Shown piece after piece: positions 1 through 6,763 of a stretch of 7,890 nucleotides of DNA. A program made the translations under genes and the position numbers. The DNA comes from Acidobacteriota bacterium (GTDB taxonomy: Bacteria > Acidobacteriota > Terriglobia > Terriglobales > Acidobacteriaceae): contig JAFAPG010000461.1 in assembly GCA_019247235.1 (NCBI GenBank), forward strand, positions 1 to 7,890, in the 5' to 3' direction. Numbering within the stretch: position 1 is the first letter of the stretch; each line of letters begins with the position of its first letter. The notes under the pieces were generated by a model, which was not told the origin of the DNA, searched no databases, and saw nothing but the letters and a program-made list of their open reading frames with translations.

Positions 1-312
1 TTGGAACAACAGCTAGGCTTGGCGCAAGCGCTCCCCTCGACGCCGGACAAACCGCTCGCTCCCAGCAACGGCGAGAACAAATCCAAGCGGCTAAATCCGA
101 TCAAACGCAAGCAGATGGAAGATCGCGCACAGAAATTAGAGAAAGAAATTTCCCGCCTGGAAGCGGCGGTCGCTCAATGCGAAAGTTCCCTCGAACAGTT
201 CACCAGCGCCGAGGCGAGCGCGCGTTTTACCCAGGAACTAGAGGACAATCGCAAGCAGCTCGAGCAATGCATCGGGGAATGGGAGGACCTGGGACGGCAA
301 CTTGAGACTTGA
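1..312 (+). CDS. ABC-F type ATPase, C-terminal fragment (5' end outside window)
   Basis: This is the last 103 codons of a gene that begins before the window. The frame is open at base 1, so the TTG there is not taken as a start. The fragment has a low-complexity Pro/Ala/Ser/Asn-rich linker (about residues 10-27), a basic KSKRLNPIKRKQ segment, then about 70 residues of charged heptad-like helix (EDRAQKLEKEISRLEAAVAQ ... ELEDNRKQLEQCIGEWEDL). This arrangement, a basic linker plus a two-helix coiled coil ending in an EWEDL-type motif, is typical of the C-terminal domain of Uup-like ABC-F proteins. These are soluble tandem-ATPase proteins that act on ribosomes or nucleic acid, not transporters. 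Neither ATPase domain is in the window, so the call rests only on the tail. Another coiled-coil protein is possible. No T-rich terminator is seen directly after the stop codon. Confidence 0.7.
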   Translation: MEQQLGLAQALPSTPDKPLAPSNGENKSKRLNPIKRKQMEDRAQKLEKEISRLEAAVAQCESSLEQFTSAEASARFTQELEDNRKQLEQCIGEWEDLGRQLET

Positions 313-592
313 ACCGAGCTAACCTCTTCCCGCCGGATTCCCCCGATCGATTTGAGCCCTCAACCATTCTGCTTCGCCACCTCTGTTAAGCCGGCGACCG
401 CGAAACCGCCTAAGATTCGGCAATGTAGGACGTTGAAAGCTCCTGTAGCGGTCAATGGTCACGCCCAAAATGGGAATCTTCGAGCAGGCTAGGCCATGCT
501 CGGCTCGGCCGTTGACGAAGGGTTAGCGTCCCATTGCTCCGCCTCAATCCGGGAGCACGATTGGCGTATGGATTCATTCCTGAGTGCCCTGC

Positions 593-629
593 CACGGTTT
601 CGAGGCGCTTTCGAAATCGAGGAACCGTG
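593..629. repeat. Inverted repeat, 9-bp stem with 19-nt loop
   Basis: CACGGTT (593-599) is matched perfectly by AACCGTG (623-629). The stem extends inward by a T-G wobble and a C-G pair. The loop contains the 8-bp palindrome TTTCGAAA (609-616). No T-run follows on either strand, so it does not look like an intrinsic terminator. It could be part of a structured RNA or a protein-binding site. Confidence 0.4.
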
Positions 630-742
630 ACACACATCGAGGCTTCGACAAATCGTGGCTCCTGGCGAAGTCGTCGCCTGGGCTAGCTTAGAGTCGAGCA
701 ACATCGGCGCCCGTTTTGACAGGGAAGGAATCGGCAAAAGGC

Positions 743-768
743 AAAAAAAGATCTAGCCCTGCTAGGTC
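743..768 (-). terminator. Possible intrinsic terminator on the minus strand
   Basis: An inverted repeat at 750-757 / 761-768 (GATCTAGC, loop CCT, GCTAGGTC) is flanked at 743-749 by seven A residues. Read on the minus strand this is a hairpin followed by U7. In that orientation the stem has one C-A mismatch and only five uninterrupted pairs (CUAGC/GCUAG), so it is weak. No minus-strand gene lies just upstream that would need it. The + strand RNA would form a clean 8-bp stem but without a following U-run. Confidence 0.22.
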
Positions 769-840
769 AACTACTAGTAACTGAAACCCTCACGTGTACA
801 TGAGAAACAGCAGCGTCGATGATTGCCTAAGTTGTGAGTA

Positions 841-866
841 GGGTAACCATTACCCTAACCGGGTAA
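841..866. promoter_or_regulatory. GGGTAA / TTACCC / GGGTAA operator-like cluster
   Basis: Three copies of a 6-mer alternate in orientation: GGGTAA (841-846), TTACCC (850-855) and GGGTAA (861-866). The first two form the perfect palindrome GGGTAACCATTACCC with a 3-bp centre. The second and third form a reversed pair 5 bp apart. The cluster ends 111 bp before the regulator start at 977 and about 40 bp upstream of the putative -35 element. That position suits an activator or autoregulatory site. The regulator's own Fis-type HTH is a natural candidate binder, but this is inference. Confidence 0.5.
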
Positions 867-906
867 ATAAGGCGGAAGATCTCAAGGTGGAGGAGAGAAA
901 TAGAAT

Positions 907-933
907 TTGAGTTATGACCGAAAGACGTATAAT
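907..933 (+). promoter_or_regulatory. Possible sigma-70 promoter for the response regulator gene
   Basis: A perfect TATAAT lies at 928-933 and a weak TTGAGT at 907-912. The 15-bp spacer is shorter than ideal. Transcription would start near 940 and leave a leader of about 37 nt before the TTG start at 977. The -10 match is good, but the -35 match and the spacing make this a moderate call. Confidence 0.4.
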
Positions 934-976
934 CGAACTTCCATCCGATCCTTTCACCCGTTAGTATGAGCAGGCA

Positions 977-2389
977 TTGAGTACCTCCAAACCCAATCTG
1001 AAATTACTAGCGGTCGACGACACTCCGGCGGACCTAGAGCTCATACGCGACGCCCTGGCGACAGAACCTATTCAAGTCTTTACTGCCCCCAACGCGGAAC
1101 TTGGTCTAGAACGTTTTATTCAGCTTCGCCCACGGATCGTTTTATGCGATTTATTCCTGCCCGGCATGAATGGGCTGGAGCTGCTTGATCGAATTCTGGC
1201 CAAGGATCCCGGCGCGAACGTGGTTCTTGTGACTGCCTATTACTCGACTGATTCCGCAGTACAGGCTATACGCCAAGGCGCTCACGATTATCTTCCCAAA
1301 CCTTTGGACATTGAGCGCCTGCGGCGCTGTGTCAGAGACTTAGCCGGTCAGGATGCCGAGCGACAGAGGACCTTGCACTTAGACAACGACCTGGTGGACG
1401 CTTTCCAGTTTGAAAACATGATCGGTCGCAGTCCCCTGATGCTGGAGGTTTTCGGCAAGATCCGCCGCATCGCTCCCCATTTCCGCTCCGCCTTGATTGT
1501 AGGGGCCACGGGAACCGGCAAGGAGCTGGTAGCGAAGGCCCTGCATCGCCTGAGCCCGGGAGCAGGAGCGCCCTTTGTGGTCTCCAACTGCTCGGCACTG
1601 GTTGAAAGCCTTCTCGAGAGCGAATTGTTTGGCTATGTTCGCGGCGCCTTTACCGGCGCGCTGCAGGATAAATTGGGGATTTTTGAATATGCCAACGGGG
1701 GCACCGTATTCCTTGACGAGATCGGGGAATTGCCGCTCTCCGCCCAGGCCAAACTGCTGCGCGTCGTGCAAAACAGCGAGGTACAACGCGTAGGATCCCC
1801 GATTCCTCGAGAGGTGGATGTGAGAATCGTGGCCGCCACCCATCGCGATTTGCGCAAAATGGTGGCCAAGGGACAATTTCGTGAGGACCTGTTTTACCGC
1901 TTGTCGGTCATTGAGATCGTGGTTCCCAGCCTTGGTGAGCGCAAGGAAGACCTGCCGCTGTTGCAGCGTCATTTCGTCGAGAAATACGCCGGGATCTATA
2001 AGAAGGATGTCGCCGGACTGACGCGCCGAGCTCAGGCACGTCTGGCCGCTCATGGCTGGCCCGGCAACGTTCGCGAACTTGAGAATGTCATTAGCCGGGG
2101 CTGCATGATGGCCGCTGGTAGTGTCATTGATTTGCAAGATCTCCCCGAGACCCTGCAGAGACCTGCCCAGGCCGATGACTTTTCTCCTAATGAATTCGTT
2201 TCCCTTGAAGCCATGCAAGAGCGCTACTTACTTAGAGTCTTAAGTCACGTCCGCGGCAACAAGGCTAAAGCCGCGGAGATCCTAGGAGTTGGCCGGAATA
2301 CCATTTATCAGATGCTGCGACGCATCAGCTTCCCCGGAGAGAGCGTCCTGGCCGAAGAGATCGAAGCTCGAGACGACCGGCCCCGCTGA
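977..2389 (+). CDS. NtrC-family sigma-54-dependent response regulator (REC-AAA+-HTH)
   Basis: A cytoplasmic transcription activator that, when phosphorylated, should oligomerise and use ATP to open sigma-54 RNA polymerase promoters. Domains are all present in the 470 residues. The receiver is at about 9-122, with acidic pair D14/D15, phosphoacceptor D58 (in DLFLPGMNG), T86 and K108. The AAA+ sigma-54 interaction domain is at about 147-370, with Walker A GATGTGKE (176-183), GAFTGA loop (223-228), Walker B FLDE (245-248) and the FREDLFYRLSV region. A Fis-type HTH is at about 425-450 (GNKAKAAEILGVGRNTIYQM), followed by a 20-residue tail. The TTG start is chosen because the frame is closed by TAG at 962-964 and no other start fits the complete receiver. 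The Shine-Dalgarno is poor (AGCAGG only 2 nt away). The gene lies 470 bp upstream of the hybrid kinase on the same strand. It is AtoC/ZraR-like in architecture, but its target genes cannot be read from the protein. Confidence 0.96.
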   Translation: MSTSKPNLKLLAVDDTPADLELIRDALATEPIQVFTAPNAELGLERFIQLRPRIVLCDLFLPGMNGLELLDRILAKDPGANVVLVTAYYSTDSAVQAIRQGAHDYLPKPLDIERLRRCVRDLAGQDAERQRTLHLDNDLVDAFQFENMIGRSPLMLEVFGKIRRIAPHFRSALIVGATGTGKELVAKALHRLSPGAGAPFVVSNCSALVESLLESELFGYVRGAFTGALQDKLGIFEYANGGTVFLDEIGELPLSAQAKLLRVVQNSEVQRVGSPIPREVDVRIVAATHRDLRKMVAKGQFREDLFYRLSVIEIVVPSLGERKEDLPLLQRHFVEKYAGIYKKDVAGLTRRAQARLAAHGWPGNVRELENVISRGCMMAAGSVIDLQDLPETLQRPAQADDFSPNEFVSLEAMQERYLLRVLSHVRGNKAKAAEILGVGRNTIYQMLRRISFPGESVLAEEIEARDDRPR

Positions 2390-2395
2390 CCTTTC

Positions 2396-2411
2396 CTGGC
2401 TTTCGAGCCGG
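2396..2411 (+). repeat. UUCG-tetraloop hairpin just after the regulator stop
   Basis: CTGGCT (2396-2401) pairs with AGCCGG (2406-2411) around a TTCG loop, giving six pairs with one G-U, 7 nt after the TGA at 2387-2389. A UUCG cap is unusually stable and common in 3' ends of bacterial mRNA. No T-run follows, so it is more likely an mRNA 3'-end protector or a weak, factor-assisted termination site than a classical terminator. Confidence 0.4.
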
Positions 2412-2516
2412 CAATGTGGGCGCCTACCCTCATGTCCTAAAACTGAGCAGTCTGTTACGAATTCAGAACAAAACTGCACTTCTCGTTCATGGCAAAGCAG
2501 GTTGGCACATAATGAC

Positions 2517-2539
2517 ACGGCGGTTCAGGGAACCACCGT
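2517..2539. repeat. Interrupted inverted repeat ACGG-c-GGTTC / GAACC-a-CCGT
   Basis: GGTTC (2522-2526) and GAACC (2530-2534) pair around AGG. After one C/A mismatch the stem continues for four more pairs (ACGG 2517-2520, CCGT 2536-2539). There are nine pairs in total and no T-tract, so it is either a structured leader element or a dyad protein site. It sits about 320 bp upstream of the kinase start. Confidence 0.35.
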
Positions 2540-2859
2540 CTCCTGTTGGGCGTCGGTAGCTTGACCACACGACGGTCCGTAGTTTTGCGGATTGACGTTC
2601 GCCAGGCAATGCGCAAGGTTTAGAAAAGGAAAATTGTGTTCTTTGCCGTGCTTGAGTCGCGTGGCCATGCGTTTTCGCCACCGGACTTGCTGGGTATTTT
2701 TGTCCCTTTTTGGACTATCGCACGTTCGTGGTAATCAGGCCTTTGTGGGAACATCCGTCGTCGGAGACAATCCTGGGCGTATCGCCGCGTTCGCCAAAGC
2801 CAAAATCTGACGGTTTAGGTCTGTCGGCAAGCCATGTCCATGCGCGCCCGAGATAACTG

Positions 2860-5178
2860 ATGAGTGAGACTACCCAGAATTCTGCCAAGCCGCTTCGTAT
2901 TCTTCTCTTAGAAGACAACTCCGATGATGCCGAATTAATCATGCGCAGGTTAGCCAAAGCCGGGCTGGCCTCTATCGGCGAAGTCACCAGCGAAGCCCAG
3001 CAGTTCAAGGAGCAGCTCACGCTCGGAGAGTACGATCTGGTGTTGTGCGATTTCAGCCTACAGGGCTGGAATGGGCTCGATGCGCTGCGCTGGGCGCGCC
3101 ATTCCGGTTTTGAGATGCCGTTCATTTATGTCTCGGGAACCTTGGGAGAGGACCTGGCGGTGCAATGTATTAAGGAGGGAGCCACCGACTATGTGCTCAA
3201 GAATAATCTCGAGCGCCTTCCTCACGCCGTTCGCCGCGCTCTCGAAGAAGAGAAATTACGGCAGGAACGCAAGCACATTGAGAATGAACTACACGAATCC
3301 GAGCGCCAGTATCAGCTGCTATTTGATCGTAATCCTCAACCCATGTGGGTGTACGACCACTATACCTTGGCATTCTTGGCGGTGAACCAGGCGGCGATCC
3401 GCCATTATGGCTATTCGCGCGACGAATTTCTCGACATGACCATCCTCGATATCCGTCCCAGCGAAGACGTGGACCGACTACTGCGCTCAACCTGGAAGGA
3501 TCGGGTCAACGACTTTAAAGAAGCCGGCATTTGGCGGCATCGGCTGAAAGACGGTCGCATCATCGATGTCGAAGTGACCCGCCACGAAGTGGGGTTTCGA
3601 GGAAGAAACGCAGTTCTCGTGCTTGCCGTCGATGTCACCGAACGTAAGCGCAGCGAAGAGCGGTTGCGTCAATCTGAGGAGAGGTTTTCGAAGGCGTTCC
3701 GCTCCAGCCCCTTGCCTATCGCCATCGCCAGCGACCAGGGGCTTTACCTCGATATCAATGAAGCTTTTCTACGCATGATGGGCTGGAAGCGAGAAGAAGT
3801 AGTCGGCCGGAGTCTCGAGGATCTCAACTTGTGGGCTATTCCCGAGCATGGCCAGGAGCTGATCACGCAGCTTAACCAGTTCGGACGGGTGCTGGCGCTA
3901 GAAACCAAATTTAACACTCGATCGGGAGAATCGCGAACGGTTGAAATTGCCGCCGAGCCCATCCAATTGGAGGAGAAACGCTGCATTCTGACCATCATCA
4001 ATGACGTCACCGAAGCGCGGCTACTCGAACAGCAACTGCGCCAAGCTCAAAAAATGGAGGCCGTGGGGCGGTTAGCGGGTGGCATCGCGCATGATTTCAA
4101 TAATCTCATCATGGTGGTGGAAAGCTACGCCCATTTAGCCAAGCAGAGGGCGCATGATCCGGAGCGGGTGAGACGCTATGCCGAGCTCATGGAGGAGGCT
4201 CTCGAACGCGCCACCACCCTCACTCGACAACTTCTAGCCTTTGGCCGAAAACACTCTCAGGAGCTCCACCCGTGCGATCTGAATGGGATCGTGGCCAGTT
4301 TCAGCGCCATGCTGCACCATGTCATGCCCGAGGATCTGCGGGTGTCCTTGAATATGAGCTCGAGCGGACGGGTGCTTGCCGATCGCGGGCAGATCGAGCA
4401 AGTTCTCATGAATTTGGCTCTCAATGCCCGGGATGCAATGCCGAATGGCGGCACCTTAAAAATCGAAACCTCTGACGTACAGGTAAGTGATCCTTATGGA
4501 TGGACCTACGGCGCCGCCATTCCTCCGGGAAAATACCAGATGATCACAGTCTCAGACAGCGGCATCGGCATGGACGAAGCCACGCAGGCACGAATCTTCG
4601 AACCTTTTTTTACTACCAAGCCGGTGGGCAAAGGCACTGGCCTGGGACTGGCTACTGCTTACGGGATCGTGAAGCAGCATGGAGGTCATATCTGGGTTCA
4701 TAGCGAGCCGGGTCGGGGAACCACCATGAAGCTATTTTTTCCCGACGCTGCCAAGGTGGACGAGCCGGTCAGAAGCGAGACCTTCCTCCCTGCGATCGAA
4801 GAAGGCAGTGAAACCTTGTTGTTGGTCGAGGATCAGTTACGCCTGCGCGAAGTAATTTTCGAGTACCTGGGCGCGAAGGGCTATAACGTTTTATCGGCCG
4901 CGGACGGCTTGGAAGCCATGGATATCTGCCGCAGTACCCGCAAGCGGATCGATGTATTAATTACCGATCTCATCATGCCCGGGGCGCGCGGCTCAGAGGT
5001 GGCGCAGGTGGCCCGGGAGCGATTTCCCGGCGTAAAAGTAATTTACATGTCCGGATACAACGATCGAAAACTCCAGGATGATGCGCGTGGTGACACCGTC
5101 TTCCTTGAGAAGCCGTTTGACCTGCCAACTCTCACCAGAGCCATACGACAGATGGTCAGCAGTCGATCCGCGGCCTAG
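2860..5178 (+). CDS. Hybrid sensor histidine kinase (REC-PAS-PAS-HisKA-HATPase-REC)
   Basis: A soluble 772-residue kinase with no membrane segments, so it senses in the cytoplasm. Domains in order: N-terminal receiver (about 12-128; acidic E18/D19, phosphoacceptor D64, K114); PAS 1 (about 147-262) and PAS 2 (about 271-386), each with the usual DVTE end motif (258-261, 382-385) and joined by coiled linkers; HisKA dimerisation domain with H-box GGIAHDFNNL and phosphoacceptor H411; HATPase_c with N-box (N518-N522), G1 box DSGIGM (566-571), F-box FEPFF (580-584) and G2 GTGLGLA; C-terminal receiver (about 651-768; E657/D658, D703, K751). All catalytic residues are intact. The start is fixed by an in-frame TAA at 2854-2856; the Shine-Dalgarno is weak. 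The PAS ligands are unknown. The C-terminal receiver implies a phosphorelay through a histidine phosphotransferase, and the next gene is a candidate. The likely output is the NtrC-type regulator upstream. Confidence 0.96.
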   Translation: MSETTQNSAKPLRILLLEDNSDDAELIMRRLAKAGLASIGEVTSEAQQFKEQLTLGEYDLVLCDFSLQGWNGLDALRWARHSGFEMPFIYVSGTLGEDLAVQCIKEGATDYVLKNNLERLPHAVRRALEEEKLRQERKHIENELHESERQYQLLFDRNPQPMWVYDHYTLAFLAVNQAAIRHYGYSRDEFLDMTILDIRPSEDVDRLLRSTWKDRVNDFKEAGIWRHRLKDGRIIDVEVTRHEVGFRGRNAVLVLAVDVTERKRSEERLRQSEERFSKAFRSSPLPIAIASDQGLYLDINEAFLRMMGWKREEVVGRSLEDLNLWAIPEHGQELITQLNQFGRVLALETKFNTRSGESRTVEIAAEPIQLEEKRCILTIINDVTEARLLEQQLRQAQKMEAVGRLAGGIAHDFNNLIMVVESYAHLAKQRAHDPERVRRYAELMEEALERATTLTRQLLAFGRKHSQELHPCDLNGIVASFSAMLHHVMPEDLRVSLNMSSSGRVLADRGQIEQVLMNLALNARDAMPNGGTLKIETSDVQVSDPYGWTYGAAIPPGKYQMITVSDSGIGMDEATQARIFEPFFTTKPVGKGTGLGLATAYGIVKQHGGHIWVHSEPGRGTTMKLFFPDAAKVDEPVRSETFLPAIEEGSETLLLVEDQLRLREVIFEYLGAKGYNVLSAADGLEAMDICRSTRKRIDVLITDLIMPGARGSEVAQVARERFPGVKVIYMSGYNDRKLQDDARGDTVFLEKPFDLPTLTRAIRQMVSSRSAA

Positions 5179-5276
5179 CTGGCGTCAACCATGCAATTGT
5201 CCTGGTCATGCCATCTCGCAGATACCGTTCTCGATCCGGCCACGGGGCATCTAAGCTCCCGTCTGAGGATGCGGGC

Positions 5277-6080
5277 ATGGTGAAAGACAACCGCCGGAAG
5301 CAGCGCCCCCGGGTAAAATCAGACCCGTACTCCTCTGGCCCGGTAGCAAAAACGGCTGCTGAGATTGCTCACGAGCTCAGCAATCTCTTAATGAGCGTCA
5401 GCTTTTCTTGCGCTCAACTTCTGGTCGGAATTCCCGAGAACTCGCCCCTGCGCGCGGTGGCTTCGGCGATCGCCCGTGATGCCGCCGAAGGGCGAGCGCT
5501 CAGTCGCAGATTGGGCAAATTGTTTGGTCGTATGGGCCGGGGTGACCCGGTTAATATCAACCGCATCGTCGAACAAGTTTCGAGCCACCTGCGCGGACTC
5601 GTTCCCCGGAACGTTGAACTCGGCATTGTCCTGTCCGACACTCCCGTGCTCGTTGAAGTCGATAGCGAAGACCTTGAGCGGCTCATTACCAACCTGGTCA
5701 TCACTGCCGGGGATGCGCTTGAACGGGGTGGCACCCTCACCCTTCGCGTCGAGAGGTTTTCTGACGAGGGAACCGGAACCTCGGCAAATATCTACGGCGC
5801 GGTCAAACAGTTTGCCAAGTTGACCGTCGAAGCCCTTGGCCCGGTGATTCGCCCGGACCTCTTCAGCCAGCCCCTTCCTCCCCTGGACTTGGCAAGGTGT
5901 TCCGTTGGGACGAAATCCATGGAATTGGCCATTGTGGATGCGATTGTCACGCGAAATGAAGGCGTAATCGAAATCGAAAGCGGCGCGGGTTCAGGTGCGA
6001 AGATCGCTATCTTGCTGCCGGGACCCGCGAACGGTGAGGCCTCTGGGGAAGCTGGAAACCCGAACAACAAATCGGCTTGA
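5277..6080 (+). CDS. Degenerate histidine kinase-like protein, possible ChpT/Spo0B-type phosphotransferase
   Basis: A soluble protein of 267 residues from the ATG at 5277. This start is preferred over the in-frame ATG at 5208 because GAGGA (5265-5269) lies 7 nt upstream; the 5208 codon has no ribosome site. An H-box EIAHELSNLL with H32 is followed by a helical hairpin resembling the kinase dimerisation domain. A Bergerat-like domain follows but is eroded. The N-box reads NLVITAGDAL (139-148), with T143 replacing the Mg-binding Asn. The DxGxG box is absent (EALGP in its place). The F-box region reads DLFSQP, and GTGLGLA has become GTKSMELA (211-218). The closing pattern (GVIEIES ... GAKIAILLP) still matches the kinase fold. 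Autophosphorylation is therefore unlikely, while phosphotransfer through H32 remains possible. It starts 98 bp after the hybrid kinase on the same strand, probably co-transcribed. An alternative is an inhibitory or scaffold pseudokinase. Confidence 0.85.
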   Translation: MVKDNRRKQRPRVKSDPYSSGPVAKTAAEIAHELSNLLMSVSFSCAQLLVGIPENSPLRAVASAIARDAAEGRALSRRLGKLFGRMGRGDPVNINRIVEQVSSHLRGLVPRNVELGIVLSDTPVLVEVDSEDLERLITNLVITAGDALERGGTLTLRVERFSDEGTGTSANIYGAVKQFAKLTVEALGPVIRPDLFSQPLPPLDLARCSVGTKSMELAIVDAIVTRNEGVIEIESGAGSGAKIAILLPGPANGEASGEAGNPNNKSA

Positions 6081-6094
6081 GTGAGCCCCTCGGA

Positions 6095-6763
6095 TTAAGG
6101 AATCGCAGGACTGACCGGGTCATCGGACTGGAGAAAGATCCACGTCAGTAGAGCCCCACTGGCAGCCAGCGCTGCCCGCTCAGCCATGGCGGCGTCAATC
6201 ATTGGTCCCTTAGCCGCAGGCACGGCCCCACGAACCACCGCCCCGCCACACCCCGGTCCATCGTCCCGCCAAGTCTCCTTACTTTCTTTGAGAACGTCTC
6301 GGTGAGCACTCTCGCCGCGAATCACCACGTCGCCCTTTCGCGCAACGACGTGCACGCGGCCATTGGACCGCGTCACATTAAATTGTGTCCAATCGGTGGA
6401 GGTGGGGGTAACCCGCAGACATCGGGTGAGCACGGTGAGCTGTTTCCCACTTGCGACCTCGAGCGTCCCGCGGTCGAGCGCGAGGCCAGCGCGCTCGAAT
6501 TTCAGGCTGGTACTAGGTTCTATCTGTACGGTCGAACCAACCAGATTCATGTTGGCAAGGCCCGATGCCTGGCTCTCGATCACATCTCCGCTCGTAACCG
6601 AAGATGAGTTCTTGAGCTCGGCTCCATCTAGATACACGGGACCCGTAGCTTGAATGGTGCCGGCGGGAAAATCCGCTGCGGCGAGTGAGATCGGCACCCA
6701 TATCAACAGCCAGGCGGTAAGCCAACCCCGGGGCATGGCAACACTTCTGCTTTTGACCATCAC
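6095..6763 (-). CDS. Exported FecR-like domain protein with C-terminal hydrophobic segment
   Basis: A predicted 222-residue envelope protein. After a basic N-terminus comes a hydrophobic signal segment (about 15-28, WLTAWLLIWVPISLAA) with likely cleavage near the Ala run at 28-30. Residues about 34-160 have the beta-rich pattern of FecR-type domains (GPVYLDGAEL, SSVTSGDVIES, VQIEPSTSLKFE, RGTLEVASG, GRVHVVARKGDVVIRG). A Cys/Gly patch (GPGCGGA) follows, then a second hydrophobic stretch (about 195-211) and the tail DDPVSPAIP. I recall similar tails on acidobacterial FecR-like proteins, but did not check. It is not a classical FecR anti-sigma factor because no sigma gene is adjacent. The GTG at 6763 is directly followed by ATG at 6760, and another ATG at 6736 would give a more compact signal peptide; the start is uncertain. 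The gene is convergent with the degenerate kinase (14-bp gap) and divergent from the sensor gene. Confidence 0.75.
   Translation of the reverse strand: MMVKSRSVAMPRGWLTAWLLIWVPISLAAADFPAGTIQATGPVYLDGAELKNSSSVTSGDVIESQASGLANMNLVGSTVQIEPSTSLKFERAGLALDRGTLEVASGKQLTVLTRCLRVTPTSTDWTQFNVTRSNGRVHVVARKGDVVIRGESAHRDVLKESKETWRDDGPGCGGAVVRGAVPAAKGPMIDAAMAERAALAASGALLTWIFLQSDDPVSPAIP

Larger units (their letters stand above)
313..976. other. 664-bp non-coding stretch upstream of the response regulator
   Basis: No convincing gene was found here. The open frames are short, antisense and unlike any protein I recognise. The stretch holds a 9-bp stem at 593-629, a hairpin flanked by an A7 tract at 743-768, the GGGTAA/TTACCC cluster at 841-866, an SD-like purine run near 888-897 with no start codon at usable distance, and a possible sigma-70 promoter at 907-933. 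A 16-codon ATG frame (914-964), in frame with the regulator, stops at TAG 962-964. The length and the density of inverted repeats suggest a regulatory leader or an undetected small RNA, but the sequence alone does not prove either. Confidence 0.6.
2390..2859. other. 470-bp non-coding gap between regulator and hybrid kinase
   Basis: No supported gene was found; the short open frames on both strands lack recognisable protein features. The gap contains a UUCG-capped hairpin just after the regulator stop (2396-2411), a longer interrupted stem at 2517-2539, and a GGTAATCA word at 2730-2737 that recurs upstream of the sensor gene. No convincing sigma-70 or sigma-54 promoter could be fixed here. A gap this long makes a simple two-gene operon less certain. 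Confidence 0.55.

Noticed and set aside
452..737. Two overlapping minus-strand open frames (61 and 82 codons) in the first gap
   Set aside because: No domain, no signal peptide, low-complexity Ser/Arg-rich composition and mutual overlap; not supportable as genes.
720..738. GG-N10-GC spacing in the first gap
   Set aside because: The -24 and -12 boxes match poorly and it lies about 240 bp from the nearest gene start.
781..810. Partial dyad CTG...CTCA / TGAG...CAG around CACGTGTACA
   Set aside because: Arms are short and interrupted and the symmetry is imperfect; not distinguishable from chance.
1379..2218. 279-codon antisense open frame on the minus strand
   Set aside because: It lies wholly inside the response regulator, whose plus-strand motifs (Walker A, GAFTGA, Walker B) are complete. 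The antisense product has no recognisable domain and is best explained by codon bias.
2502..2519. TTGGCAC resembling a sigma-54 -24 box upstream of the hybrid kinase
   Set aside because: The -24 half is perfect, but at the required distance the sequence is GACA rather than TTGC; the invariant GC is missing.
2588..2607. GG-N10-GC spacing near CGGATTGACGTTCGCC
   Set aside because: Apart from the GG and GC the flanking bases match the sigma-54 consensus poorly.
2282..2810. Short open frames on both strands after the regulator and in the following gap
   Set aside because: Products are basic, Ser/Arg/Cys-rich and unlike known families, with no convincing ribosome sites.
5208..5276. Longer start (ATG 5208) for the degenerate kinase
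   Set aside because: No ribosome site precedes it and the extra 23 residues are Arg/Ser-rich with no domain; ATG 5277 has a well-placed GAGGA. The longer form is not strictly excluded.
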